Source: Shouchella miscanthi
Lineage (GTDB): Bacteria; Bacillota; Bacilli; Bacillales; Bacillaceae_D
Assembly: GCF_007725405.1 (NCBI RefSeq)
Contig: NZ_CP042163.1
Location: 62,001-126,000, forward strand
DNA length: 64,000 nucleotides
Direction of reading: 5' to 3'
The notes under the pieces are model-generated. The model had not been told where the DNA came from and searched no databases. It saw nothing but the letters and a program-made list of their open reading frames with translations. Each line of letters starts with the position of its first letter. The first letter of the stretch is position 1. The position numbers and the translations under genes are program-made. Below, one piece after another: positions 45,446 to 53,719 of the stretch.

Positions 45446-46510
45446 GTGCAACAAAACGAGATGTACGATCTTACAATTATTGGTGCTGGGCCTGCTGGGC
45501 TGTACAGTACGTTTTATGCGGGAATGCGAGACTTAAAAGTAAAATTAATTGAATATAATAGCGAATTGGGCGGAAAGATTCTCTTTTACCCGGAAAAAAT
45601 TATTTGGGATGTAGGAGGCATGCCACCTACACCGGGGGCAACTCTTATCGATCAATTAGTTAATCAAGCAAATACATTTGATCCAACGATTTGTACAAAC
45701 GAACATATTGAGAAGATGGTGCGTGAGCCTGACGGAACGTTTACACTTTTTAATGATAAAGGTGATAAGCATTATAGCAAAACGGTTTTGCTAGCTTCAG
45801 GTCACGGAATTCCTGTTATGCAGAAGTTAGAGCTAGAGGGTGCAGATCGTTTTGAGGTGTCTAATCTTCATTATACGGTAACTCAAATTGAAAGTTTTCG
45901 AGATAAGCGCGTGTTAATATCAGGTGGCGGAAACGCTGCGGTGGATTGGGCAAATGAATTAGTCGGTGTAGCAAAAGAAGTCATTGTCTGCCACAGAAGG
46001 CACGATTTTGGAGGACACGAAAAAAACGTCGCTCATATGAAATCAAAAGTAGAGCTGCGAACACCGTTTCAAATTAAAGAGCTACATGGTGAGCTAGCAG
46101 CCATTGATTCAGTGACTCTCGCGCATTGTGATACTCAACTTGAGGAGCGGTTTGACATTGATGCTGTCATTGTAAACCACGGTATGAAGATGGACGGGTG
46201 TTTTCTAATGGAAGCGGGCTTAGAGTTAGAGGCAGATGGATTTGTCCGTGTTTCGCCATGCATGGAAACCAGTCAGCCTGGAATCTTTGCTGCTGGAGAT
46301 GTGACAAGGCATGCAGGCAAGCTTCAATTAATTTCAGGTGCATTTGTTGAAGGGGCTACAGCTGTGAACGGCGTTAAGCAATACCTTGATCCTGCTGCGA
46401 CTAAACAAGCGTACGTTTCTTCTCATAATGAAAAGTTCAAACAACGAAACCAAGAAATTAAAATTGAACATAAGCATAAAGATAAACGAAAGAAACTAGA
46501 ATTTACGTAA
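45446..46510 (+). CDS. Ferredoxin-NADP reductase type 2 (thioredoxin-reductase-like)
   Basis: A 354-residue FAD/NAD(P) flavoprotein of the YumC/YcgT type. FAD motif YDLTIIGAGPAGLYSTFYAGM, NADP motif VLISGGGNAAVDWANEL, HRRHDFGGHEKN and the C-terminal FAD motif GIFAAGDVTRHAGKLQLISGAFVEGATAVNGVKQYLDP. There is no CxxC between the domains, which separates it from thioredoxin reductase. The C-terminal tail (KHKDKRKKLEFT) is basic. GTG start behind GGAGGAAGG. The Fur box suggests the YcgT-like, iron-regulated paralogue, perhaps for iron release from siderophores or ferredoxin/flavodoxin reduction. It is an insertion relative to B. subtilis. Confidence 0.88.
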   Translation: MQQNEMYDLTIIGAGPAGLYSTFYAGMRDLKVKLIEYNSELGGKILFYPEKIIWDVGGMPPTPGATLIDQLVNQANTFDPTICTNEHIEKMVREPDGTFTLFNDKGDKHYSKTVLLASGHGIPVMQKLELEGADRFEVSNLHYTVTQIESFRDKRVLISGGGNAAVDWANELVGVAKEVIVCHRRHDFGGHEKNVAHMKSKVELRTPFQIKELHGELAAIDSVTLAHCDTQLEERFDIDAVIVNHGMKMDGCFLMEAGLELEADGFVRVSPCMETSQPGIFAAGDVTRHAGKLQLISGAFVEGATAVNGVKQYLDPAATKQAYVSSHNEKFKQRNQEIKIEHKHKDKRKKLEFT

Positions 46511-46549
46511 GATATGTAGGGCGATTCTGTCCACTACATATCTTTTTTT
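46511..46549 (+). terminator. Terminator of the ferredoxin-NADP reductase gene
   Basis: GATATGTAG (46511-46519) pairs with CTACATATC (46534-46542), followed by seven T. Confidence 0.85.
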
Positions 46550-46550
46550 A

Positions 46551-47033
46551 TTACCCTTGCTGTAACTCGGCGATGACTTGTTGAATGGAACGTGGATCTT
46601 TAGCACTCATTGAATCTCTTGTGAGACGAAAATAAGTCCGTTGACGATAGAGATAGAGAGTCGTAACCTGTTGGTTTTGAAATATCTTACGGACTGCTTG
46701 TATCTCATTTTGTTCACCTGTTAATGGCTGTAGCTGGAAGTCAGGTACAATGAGGGCGCTCATATAGCGCAAAAAAGATAGAAGCGTAGTATGGACATGA
46801 TAGGAAAAAATCGTGTTCTCGTTCATTATGAGAACCGCTTGATTAGGCCAGCTGCTTTTTTGTAAAGCGGCGTATAGAAGAGCGGCGTCGTCGGATTCAG
46901 TCAAATAAGAAGACGTGCACAAAACAAGGTTAGCACCAGTACATTTGACGTCGTTGAACGTATGGATGTGCTGGATCTGTGGCGACATCAAGCTCTGTTC
47001 ATCCATCGTCTCTGTGAGCAAATAGACGGTCAT
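46551..47033 (-). CDS. Unrecognised 160-residue protein
   Basis: A soluble-looking 160-residue protein I do not recognise. It starts TVYLLTETMDEQSL, has CTSSYLTESDDAALLYAAL and a hydrophobic-rich TLLSFLRYMSALIVPDF in the middle, and ends IQQVIAELQQG. The alternating pattern and the ALIVPDFQLQPLTGEQNEIQAV stretch faintly recall flavodoxin-fold FMN reductases, but no flavin-binding loop is visible. There is no signal peptide or clear membrane segment. AAGGAGA lies 7 nt before the start. It points away from yabP and towards the ferredoxin reductase gene. Its codon usage looks like its neighbours. Confidence 0.65.
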   Translation of the reverse strand: MTVYLLTETMDEQSLMSPQIQHIHTFNDVKCTGANLVLCTSSYLTESDDAALLYAALQKSSWPNQAVLIMNENTIFSYHVHTTLLSFLRYMSALIVPDFQLQPLTGEQNEIQAVRKIFQNQQVTTLYLYRQRTYFRLTRDSMSAKDPRSIQQVIAELQQG

Positions 47034-47135
47034 TTGTCATTCTCCTTCTTGTCGGAATAAATAGCTTGTTCTACCATACTTAAGCACTGCATAAGTATCA
47101 AGTAAAGAACTGTTTTTTCGAGGAGCGTGCATAGT

Positions 47136-47450
47136 ATGGATCAAACAAACTACGAGTTTGGAGCACCAATGGGAAGGGAAAGAAAAAACAATGACCACGA
47201 TATTACGATTAAAGGTCGCAAACAATTAGATATTACAGGTGTGAAGCAAGTAGATAGTTTTGATAATGAAGAGTTTTTATTGGAAACGGTCATGGGGTAC
47301 TTATCAATTAAAGGTCAAAATTTGCATATGAAAAATTTGAATGTCGAGCAAGGGAATGTGTCAATAGAAGGAAAGATTTACGACCTTATTTATGTAGACC
47401 AGAATCAGCAAGGGAAATCAAAAGGATTATTTGGAAAGCTATTTAAATAA
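47136..47450 (+). CDS. yabP: Sporulation protein YabP
   Basis: A 104-residue protein with the YabP/YqfC family core HDITIKGRKQLDITGVKQVDSFDNEEFLLETVMGYLSIKGQNLHMKNLNVEQG. B. subtilis yabP is a sporulation gene required with yabQ for normal spore formation in the mother cell. ATG 47136 is preferred because AGGAG lies 10 nt upstream; GTG 47127 is too close to the ribosome site. The stop overlaps the yabQ start (TAATG). Confidence 0.94.
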   Translation: MDQTNYEFGAPMGRERKNNDHDITIKGRKQLDITGVKQVDSFDNEEFLLETVMGYLSIKGQNLHMKNLNVEQGNVSIEGKIYDLIYVDQNQQGKSKGLFGKLFK

Positions 47451-48007
47451 TGACACTAACTGTGCAGTTTCTATCAATGTTATCAATGGCCGCGATGGGC
47501 GTATGGCTCGGAGCGGCTTTAGATACCTATCATCGGTTTATTGGTAAGAAACATTCCTTCGACATTCAAACAGCAGTAGCAGATTTTTGTTTTTGGACGG
47601 TACAGGCTCTACTCGTTTTCTATATCCTTTATCAGGTTAATTTTGGAGAAGTTCGCATTTTTGTATTCATTGCTTTGATGCTAGGGTTTGCTGCATATCA
47701 AGCAATGTTTAAACATGTATACAACAAAATTCTTACCGGGATCATCTTTTTCTTCAAAAAACTTTTCGCTTTCTTAGTGTATGTTATAAAGACGCTATTG
47801 TTTAATCCTGTAAAATGGTTATTGCACATTTGTAGGCGTTTCGCTATGATGATAGTACTTACATTGTGGAGTCTTATCTTCTATTTGTTATGGAAACCAC
47901 TTTATTTTGTCCTGTCTCTTCTAGGCGTTGTCAAAGTTGCCAAGAAAGGACAGCCTATCTTTGGAAAAATAAAGGGTTTCTGCGACCGTTTAATGAAGAA
48001 GAAGTAG
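47450..48007 (+). CDS. yabQ: Spore cortex protein YabQ
   Basis: A 185-residue membrane protein with several helices: TVQFLSMLSMAAMGVWLGAALDTYHRFIG, DFCFWTVQALLVFYILYQVNFGEVRIFVFIALMLGFAAYQAMF, and a C-terminal hydrophobic region. In B. subtilis, YabQ sits in the outer forespore membrane and is needed for cortex formation. It is coupled to yabP by a 1-nt overlap and followed by divIC 11 nt later. Confidence 0.93.
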   Translation: MTLTVQFLSMLSMAAMGVWLGAALDTYHRFIGKKHSFDIQTAVADFCFWTVQALLVFYILYQVNFGEVRIFVFIALMLGFAAYQAMFKHVYNKILTGIIFFFKKLFAFLVYVIKTLLFNPVKWLLHICRRFAMMIVLTLWSLIFYLLWKPLYFVLSLLGVVKVAKKGQPIFGKIKGFCDRLMKKK

Positions 48008-48018
48008 AGGTGAGTAGT

Positions 48019-48396
48019 GTGGCGTCTAAACGAGCAACAATCAGAGAAATTGATACAAAGTATATGGAACAACGGCAGCAGGAGTTAGATCGACAATCAA
48101 AGCGACGTAAAGGGTTATACAGACGCTTAACATTTATGGGCGTCGTGTTTGGGGTTCTAATGATTGTATGCGGTATTACCTTGTTTAAACAATCGGCTCA
48201 AATTAGCGAGAAAAAGGCAGAGGTTGAGAGTTTGCAAACCGAGCAAGCAACGTTATTGGAAGAACGAGATTTCTTAAAGCAAGAGATTGAAAACTATCAA
48301 GACGTAGAGTATATTATGGAAATTGCAAGAAGAGATTATTTCCTTACATTGCCTGGTGAGCAAAGAATTAACGTAACGAAGCAAAACAGCGATTGA
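48019..48396 (+). CDS. divIC: Cell-division protein DivIC (FtsB-like)
   Basis: A 125-residue bitopic protein: basic cytosolic N terminus (SKRATIREIDTKYMEQRQQELDRQSKRRKGLYRRL), one membrane helix (about residues 38-60, MGVVFGVLMIVCGITLF), and an outer coiled coil (SEKKAEVESLQTEQATLLEERDFLKQEIENYQDVEYIMEIARRDYFL). It pairs with FtsL and DivIB at the septum. I chose GTG 48019, preceded by AGAGGTGAG, because homologues begin a few residues before this point; longer readings overlap yabQ. Confidence 0.95.
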   Translation: MASKRATIREIDTKYMEQRQQELDRQSKRRKGLYRRLTFMGVVFGVLMIVCGITLFKQSAQISEKKAEVESLQTEQATLLEERDFLKQEIENYQDVEYIMEIARRDYFLTLPGEQRINVTKQNSD

Positions 48397-48422
48397 CACG
48401 TTTTTTTGCTGTCGAGTATAAT
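48393..48422 (+). promoter_or_regulatory. Sigma-A promoter of yabR
   Basis: TTGACA (48393-48398), overlapping the divIC stop, then an 18-nt spacer and TATAAT (48417-48422). Confidence 0.75.
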
Positions 48423-48472
48423 GTTTTCAAGTATGGAATTTACCTAAAATTTTAAGGAGGATGTACGTTTTC

Positions 48473-48925
48473 ATGTCCATAGAAGCAGGCAGCAAGCTGC
48501 AAGGCAAGGTTACTGGTATTACACACTTTGGTGCATTCGTTGAATTACCAGAAGGAAAAACAGGACTTGTGCACATTAGTGAGGTTGCGGATCACTATGT
48601 TAAAGATATTAATGAACTATTAAAAGTCGGCGATGAGGTTACCGTTAAAGTCGTCAATGTAGAAAATGATGGCAAAATCGGACTCTCTATCCGCAAGGCT
48701 ATTGACAAACCAGTAGAAGAAAAGAGACCGCCTCGCCCTTCTCATTCTGATTCACCGCGTCCGAATCGTCAGTCAGGTGGTTTCCGAGGTGGAAGTAAAC
48801 CGCGTGTCACACCATCTTTTGAAGATAAGATGAGCCGTTTCTTAAAAGATAGTGAGGAACGCCTAACAACGATTAAACGTCAAACAGAATCAAAACGTGG
48901 CGGCAGAGGTGCGAAACGAGGTTAG
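48473..48925 (+). CDS. yabR: S1-domain RNA-binding protein YabR
   Basis: A 150-residue protein with an N-terminal S1 RNA-binding domain (IEAGSKLQGKVTGITHFGAFVELPEGKTGLVHISEVADHYVKDI, VKVVNVENDGKIGLSIRKA) and a long basic, Pro/Arg/Gly/Ser-rich disordered tail (from about residue 80, RPPRPSHSDSPRPNRQSGGFR). It resembles general stress protein 13/YabR. ATG 48473 matches homologues (MSIEVGSK); AAGGAGG lies 12 nt upstream. ATG 48461 is too close to the ribosome site. Confidence 0.93.
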   Translation: MSIEAGSKLQGKVTGITHFGAFVELPEGKTGLVHISEVADHYVKDINELLKVGDEVTVKVVNVENDGKIGLSIRKAIDKPVEEKRPPRPSHSDSPRPNRQSGGFRGGSKPRVTPSFEDKMSRFLKDSEERLTTIKRQTESKRGGRGAKRG

Positions 48926-48976
48926 CATGCAGCTTGTGTAACGTATCGTCCGTTATATAGAACGAATGGTTAAGAG

Positions 48977-49002
48977 AAAGAGTGAAAAGATCACTCTTTT
49001 TT
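48977..49002 (+). terminator. Terminator of yabR
   Basis: AAAGAGTGA (48977-48985) pairs with TCACTCTTT (48991-48999), followed by T residues. Confidence 0.88.
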
Positions 49003-49015
49003 CTTTTAATTCCTA

Positions 49016-49044
49016 TTGACTTCAATAAAAAAAAGAAGTATATT
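49016..49044 (+). promoter_or_regulatory. Promoter of the tRNA-Met gene
   Basis: TTGACT (49016-49021), a 17-nt spacer and TATATT (49039-49044), 22 nt before the tRNA. Confidence 0.7.
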
Positions 49045-49065
49045 AATAAGCGTCGTGAAAAACAT

Positions 49066-49139
49066 GGCGGTGTAGCTCAGCTGGCTAGAGCGTACGGTTC
49101 ATACCCGTGAGGTCGGGGGTTCGATCCCCTCCGCCGCTA
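49066..49139 (+). tRNA. tRNA-Met (anticodon CAT, elongator type)
   Basis: A 74-nt cloverleaf. Acceptor stem GGCGGTG with CGCCGCT (two wobble pairs), D arm GCTCAGCTGGCTAGAGC, anticodon stem-loop with CAT at 49100-49102, T arm GGGGGTTCGATCCCCTC, discriminator A at 49139. CCA is not encoded. Position 1-72 is G-T rather than the unpaired C-A of initiator tRNA, and the anticodon stem lacks three GC pairs, so it is the elongator form. B. subtilis has trnSL-Met1 at the same place, followed by a tRNA-Glu that is absent here. Confidence 0.95.
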
Positions 49140-49145
49140 TCAAAG

Positions 49146-49183
49146 AAAAAAGATGACTCTCGTAAAGAGGGTCATCTTTTTTT
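49146..49183 (+). terminator. Terminator of the tRNA-Met gene
   Basis: AAAAAAGATGAC (49146-49157) pairs with GTCATCTTTTTT (49171-49182), with inner TCTC/GAGG pairing. Confidence 0.88.
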
Positions 49184-49383
49184 ATGTTATAGCTAGTGTG
49201 ATGGATGATGGTAGAACCCATTTTTCTATTCTTAAACGTACTTTTGTCCGTCATTTGTTGGCAAAGGTAGTGTAAACTAGCAAGAATATGCTAGTCACCT
49301 TCTTAAAATTCTTACTTTTTGTGATTTTTTTTTGCTAGTTAAGCCGAAGAAGGTCGAAAGTCTTTTTTAACGCGTTACGTAAT

Positions 49384-49417
49384 TCTGACAAATTCTGTTC
49401 TTTACAGTTGGTATAGT
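49384..49417 (+). promoter_or_regulatory. Spo0A-type sigma-A promoter of spoIIE (21-nt spacer)
   Basis: A -35-like CTGACA (49385-49390) and -10 TATAGT (49412-49417) are 21 nt apart, the unusual spacing known from Spo0A-activated spoIIE and spoIIG promoters. A reverse 0A-box-like TTTGTCAGA (49384-49392) covers the -35, and GGTCGAA (49352-49358) matches 6 of 7 bases of TGTCGAA further upstream. The rest of the gene-free stretch 49184-49450 shows nothing else I can name. Confidence 0.7.
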
Positions 49418-49452
49418 GACACTACGATATCTAAATAGGTGGTGGCGCAATC

Positions 49453-51972
49453 GTGAAAACAGAGAAGTCAAACGGAACGCTTTTAGCTACAGGTGCTTTT
49501 GAAAGAATAAATCATGTACAAGCCCGGTTACAAGTAAGTGGACAAGCTTTGAAAAACATGAGCAAAACACTTTTCTTTGAATGGGGTTTATTAATCGCTC
49601 TTGTTGGTTTTCTTCTAGGAAGAGCGATGATCTTAGCTGAGCTTACACCGTTTATCTTGCCATTTTTGGCTTCGGTCTTTTTACTGCGACGAAATCATGC
49701 TCTGATAGCTAGTATAGCGTTACTAGCGGGTACAGTATTTAGTTATCATGGAGAAATCTTCTTTGCTTTAATAGGAATGGCAATCTTTCTTTTATTATAT
49801 AGAGGTGCCAAAACATTTTTGGATCAACCAGGAAAAGCCCTACCTTACTTAGTCTTTGGGGCGAGTATACTGACTCGACTTGGTTTAGTATTTGTCACAA
49901 CTGGAACGATTAGTCAGTATGCCTTAATGATGGCAACCGTTGAGGCAGGCTTAAGCTTTATTTTGACAATGATCTTCGTACAGAGCATTCCGCTTATTAC
50001 GGGAAAACGGGGCGGACAAGCTTTGCGAAACGAGGAGATTATCTGTCTTATTATTTTGCTTGCTTCCGTCATGACGGGGACGATAGGGTGGGCATTAAAT
50101 GATGTTGTCATGCAGCATAGTCTTGCTCGCTACTTAGTGCTAATCTTCGCATTTGTAGGCGGTGCGGCGATTGGGTCTACCGTAGGTGTTGTAACGGGAT
50201 TAATTTTGAGTTTGGCTAGTGTGGCGAGCTTGTATCAAATGAGTTTGCTTGCATTTGCTGGTTTATTAGGTGGTTTACTAAAAGAAGGAAACCGTATCGG
50301 TGTTGCCTTTGGGCTACTAGTTGGTACCTTATTAATAGGACTGTATGGGGATGGAGGCGGCAGTATTTTCGCTACTGTAGCCGAAACAGGTATTGCCATT
50401 GCGCTATTTCTACTGACCCCAAGAAGTTGGCTTCGATCAATAGCAAAGTATATACCTGGTACTGTTGAACACGCTCAAGAACAACAGCAGTACTTACGAA
50501 AAGTTCGAGATGCAACAGCAGGACGAGTCGAGCGCTTCTCTTCGCTTTTCCAAACGCTATCGAACAGCTTTAAAGTCCAGCAAAAAAGTGATGAAGAACA
50601 ACATTCAAACGATGTGGATGTGTTGCTTAGTCACGTCACGGAAAAAACATGCCAAACGTGTATGATGAAGGAAAAATGTTGGGTTCAAAATTTTAATCAA
50701 ACGTACGATTCAATGGCGAAGATGGTTGAACATATTGAAGTGAATGGGACAATGAATGATCCGAAATTGCAACGTCAGTGGAGAAGCCATTGTCGCAAGC
50801 CTGATCAAGTTATTGCAGCGATTCATATGGAGACAAATCAATATCGAGCTAATAAAGAATTAAAACGGCAAGTTCAGGAAAGCCAGCGCTTAGTAGCAGA
50901 TCAATTATTAGGGGTATCTAGAGTGATGGGGGATTTCGCTAAAGAAATTCAAAAAGAAAAGCAGCCTCATTTAATTCAAGAAGAATATATGGTCGATGCA
51001 TTGCGTGGTGCGGGAATTGATGTTGGTCATATCGACATTTATAGTATTGAAAGTGGGCGAATTGAAATTGAAATGAGCGTTCAATGTGATCATGATAATG
51101 GCGAGGCTGAAAAAATTATTGCACCGATGCTGTCAGACTTAGTAAAGGAGACCATCATATTAAAACGGGAGGAACCGCGTTTTTACGCGAATGGCTACAG
51201 TCATCTATCATTTGGTTCCGCTCAAGCATTTGTTATGGAATCAGGTGTAGCAAAAGTTGCAAAAGGAGGCGAATGGTTATCCGGGGACAATTATTCGATG
51301 ATTGAGCTCAATAGCGATAAATATGCCATTGCTATTAGTGATGGGATGGGGAATGGTGAGAAAGCGTACTTAGAGAGTAGTGAAACGTTGGCACTTTTGC
51401 AAAAGGTACTTCAATCGGGTATAGAAGAAACCGTAGCGATTAAGTCAGTGAACTCCATTTTGTCTCTGCGCAATACAGAGGAAATGTTTTCGACATTAGA
51501 TCTGGCGATGATTGATATGAACGATGCACACGCTAAATTTCTGAAAATTGGATCGACACCGAGTTTCATAAAGCGTGGAAACCGAGTATCAAAAGTGGAA
51601 GCTGGTAACTTACCGATGGGGATTATTCCCGAATTTGAAGTGGAAGTCGTGCAAGAGCAACTGCGAGATGGCGATTTACTTATTATGTGTAGCGATGGTG
51701 TGCTAGAAGCGAAGCGGTCTGTTGAGAACCGAGAACAGTGGATGAAGCGAATTATTTCTGAGATCGCGACAGACGATCCGCAAGAAGTTGCCGATATTAT
51801 TTTGGAGCGGGTTATTCGCTCAGAGGATGGAAACATTATAGAAGATGACATGACGATTGTCGTCACACAAATAAAGCTACACAAGCCGAAGTGGACTTCC
51901 ATTCCTATTCATCCTAAAGTTCAGAAGCAAAAGAAAAGCAGAGCGTTCTTTAAGCAAGCAACTGGAACGTAA
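49453..51972 (+). CDS. spoIIE: Stage II sporulation protein E (PP2C phosphatase)
   Basis: An 839-residue sporulation phosphatase. Residues about 40-340 hold around ten membrane helices (LLIALVGFLLGRAMIL ... YQMSLLAFAGLLGGLLKEGNRIG), followed by TVEHAQEQQQYLRKVRDATA, an oligomerisation/FtsZ-binding region with paired Cys (CQTCMMKEKCWV), and a C-terminal PP2C domain (GVAKVAKGGEWLSGDNYSM, IAISDGMGNGEKAYLES, LLIMCSDGVLEAKRS, DDMTIVV with metal-binding Asp). It localises to the polar septum and dephosphorylates SpoIIAA to free sigma-F. It starts at GTG behind AGGTGGTGG. Length is normal (B. subtilis 827). Confidence 0.97.
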   Translation: MKTEKSNGTLLATGAFERINHVQARLQVSGQALKNMSKTLFFEWGLLIALVGFLLGRAMILAELTPFILPFLASVFLLRRNHALIASIALLAGTVFSYHGEIFFALIGMAIFLLLYRGAKTFLDQPGKALPYLVFGASILTRLGLVFVTTGTISQYALMMATVEAGLSFILTMIFVQSIPLITGKRGGQALRNEEIICLIILLASVMTGTIGWALNDVVMQHSLARYLVLIFAFVGGAAIGSTVGVVTGLILSLASVASLYQMSLLAFAGLLGGLLKEGNRIGVAFGLLVGTLLIGLYGDGGGSIFATVAETGIAIALFLLTPRSWLRSIAKYIPGTVEHAQEQQQYLRKVRDATAGRVERFSSLFQTLSNSFKVQQKSDEEQHSNDVDVLLSHVTEKTCQTCMMKEKCWVQNFNQTYDSMAKMVEHIEVNGTMNDPKLQRQWRSHCRKPDQVIAAIHMETNQYRANKELKRQVQESQRLVADQLLGVSRVMGDFAKEIQKEKQPHLIQEEYMVDALRGAGIDVGHIDIYSIESGRIEIEMSVQCDHDNGEAEKIIAPMLSDLVKETIILKREEPRFYANGYSHLSFGSAQAFVMESGVAKVAKGGEWLSGDNYSMIELNSDKYAIAISDGMGNGEKAYLESSETLALLQKVLQSGIEETVAIKSVNSILSLRNTEEMFSTLDLAMIDMNDAHAKFLKIGSTPSFIKRGNRVSKVEAGNLPMGIIPEFEVEVVQEQLRDGDLLIMCSDGVLEAKRSVENREQWMKRIISEIATDDPQEVADIILERVIRSEDGNIIEDDMTIVVTQIKLHKPKWTSIPIHPKVQKQKKSRAFFKQATGT

Positions 51973-52035
51973 GCGTATAAAAGCGTACCTTCATGGCGAT
52001 GCTTGTAAGACTAAAAGCTAGCTGGAGGGAATGCA

Positions 52036-52761
52036 ATGAAAGGGACTTTAAAGCAAATCTTACTTATAACAGATGGCTATTCAAATGATGGAGAAGATCC
52101 AATCGCGATTGCTCGACTAGCACAGGAGTTCGGAATCGCCGTCAACGTCATCGGTATTATGGGTGATCAAAAAGAAAATGCGCATGGATTAAACGAAGTA
52201 GAAGCGATTGCTGATGCTGGTGGCGGTGTAAGTGAGATTGTATATGCAAGACAATTATCGCAAACGGTTCAAGTGGTGACGCAGAAAGCGATGACGCAAA
52301 CTTTACATGGCGTTATTAACCAAGAGTTAAAGCAAATCTTAGGTAAAGGAGAAGAAATGGATTCACTTCCCCCTGAAAAAAGAGGCGAGGTAATGGAGGT
52401 CGTAGACGAAATTAGTGAAACGGCTCATTTAGAAGTCTGTATTCTCATTGATACGAGTGCTAGTATGGCGAATAAACTTACTAAAGTTCAAGAAGCATTG
52501 GAAGATCTTTCAATTGGTTTACACTCTAGAACCGGGGATACGTCTTTCGCCGTTTATACATTTCCTGGACGAAAACATCCAATCGAAAAAGTAATGGATT
52601 TTTCGCCGACGTTAAACCGTTTAACGAAATTGCTAAGCAAGTTATCTTCAGGTGGGATGACGCCGACTGGTCCGGCATTAAAAGCGGCTCTTTCCGTTAT
52701 GAAAGAAAGCGGCTCAAGAAGGAGAGTCATTGGACATGAAGACGACCAACTCTTCGGCTAA
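52036..52761 (+). CDS. yabS: YabS, von Willebrand factor A-domain protein
   Basis: A 241-residue VWA-type protein. LLITDGYSNDGEDPIAIARLAQEFGIAVNVIGIMGD at the N terminus and a second metal-site-like VCILIDTSASMANKLTKVQEALEDL (DxSxS MIDAS motif), with GGMTPTGPALKAAL later. In B. subtilis, YabS and the kinase YabT are neighbours and expressed in sporulation. The gene overlaps yabT by about 26 nt. The partner or substrate is unknown. Confidence 0.88.
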   Translation: MKGTLKQILLITDGYSNDGEDPIAIARLAQEFGIAVNVIGIMGDQKENAHGLNEVEAIADAGGGVSEIVYARQLSQTVQVVTQKAMTQTLHGVINQELKQILGKGEEMDSLPPEKRGEVMEVVDEISETAHLEVCILIDTSASMANKLTKVQEALEDLSIGLHSRTGDTSFAVYTFPGRKHPIEKVMDFSPTLNRLTKLLSKLSSGGMTPTGPALKAALSVMKESGSRRRVIGHEDDQLFG

Positions 52762-53701
52762 GCAAAAGCTGCTTACTCCTGGAACTGTTGTTACTGGAAA
52801 ATGGAACCGACAGCATTATTCGATTGTGCGCAAGTTAGGTGAAGGGATAACAGGGGCAGTTTATCTTGCTCACTCAACCGAGCGGAAAGTGGCAATAAAG
52901 TTTGGCAATGATCAAATGTCCATTGCTCAAGAAGTCAATGTACTCAAAGAATTAAGTAAGGTTCAAGATACTTGTCTTGGGCCTTATTTATATGAAGTAG
53001 ACGATTATGTAGAAGCAGGAAGCAAGTCAATCGTCCCTTTTTATGTGATGGAATATATTCAAGGGGTCGATTTTTTACGCTTTATGGAAGGGAAGGGCAG
53101 TGAATGGCTCTCTGTTGTCGTTTTACAGCTGCTTGATCAACTTCAAGGTCTACATGATCGCGGTTGGATATTTGGTGATATAAAACCAGAAAATATTATC
53201 GTCACAAAAAATGCGACAAGCGTTCGTTTGTTAGATGTAGGTGGTACAACAAAAAAAGATCGGGCCATTAAAGAGTACACAGAATTATATGATCGAGGGT
53301 ACTGGCTCGGTGAAAGCCGGAAGGCAGAAGTAAGTTATGATCTTTTTTCTGTTGCCATTTTAATGATTCACTGTGCTTATCCCCAACAATTAAGAAAACA
53401 GCCTGGGAAGCCGCTTGCACAGTTAAAGAAAATGATTGAATCGTCGGAGCAATTAAAGCCGTTTAAGAAAAGTATGATTGGGGCACTTCATGGACACTAT
53501 ATACAAGCAGGTGATATGAAACAGGATTTATTGCGAACTCAATACCAAACGGAACCCTCATCTACACTTGATCGTCACTCTAATACAAGAATGTCACGAG
53601 CCAAAAAGCAGAAAAAAAGGCATGGGTATACAGAGTTATTTCTACTCATGACTTTTGTTGGTCTATTAATTACACTATACTTAGTGTTACAGATGTTGTA
53701 G
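52736..53701 (+). CDS. yabT: YabT, membrane-anchored Hanks-type Ser/Thr kinase
   Basis: A 321-residue kinase. ATP-binding KLGEGITGAVYLAHSTERKVAIKFG (Gly loop and catalytic Lys), HRD-like catalytic loop RGWIFGDIKPENIIV, DFG-equivalent LLDVGGT, and a C-terminal membrane helix (ELFLLMTFVGLLITLYLVLQML) that anchors it with the kinase in the cytosol. B. subtilis YabT is activated by DNA and phosphorylates RecA and other proteins during spore development. The middle of the HRD motif reads FGD, as in B. subtilis YabT. ATG 52736 is used; TTG 52730 is possible. Confidence 0.93.
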   Translation: MKTTNSSAKQKLLTPGTVVTGKWNRQHYSIVRKLGEGITGAVYLAHSTERKVAIKFGNDQMSIAQEVNVLKELSKVQDTCLGPYLYEVDDYVEAGSKSIVPFYVMEYIQGVDFLRFMEGKGSEWLSVVVLQLLDQLQGLHDRGWIFGDIKPENIIVTKNATSVRLLDVGGTTKKDRAIKEYTELYDRGYWLGESRKAEVSYDLFSVAILMIHCAYPQQLRKQPGKPLAQLKKMIESSEQLKPFKKSMIGALHGHYIQAGDMKQDLLRTQYQTEPSSTLDRHSNTRMSRAKKQKKRHGYTELFLLMTFVGLLITLYLVLQML

Positions 53702-53719
53702 GTAGGGCGTGATTGAACA

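Noticed and set aside
46551-47033. NADPH-dependent FMN reductase
   Set aside because: Only a faint pattern match in the second half and no flavin phosphate loop.
49066-49139. Initiator tRNA-Met
   Set aside because: Lacks the unpaired 1-72 position and the three GC pairs of the anticodon stem.
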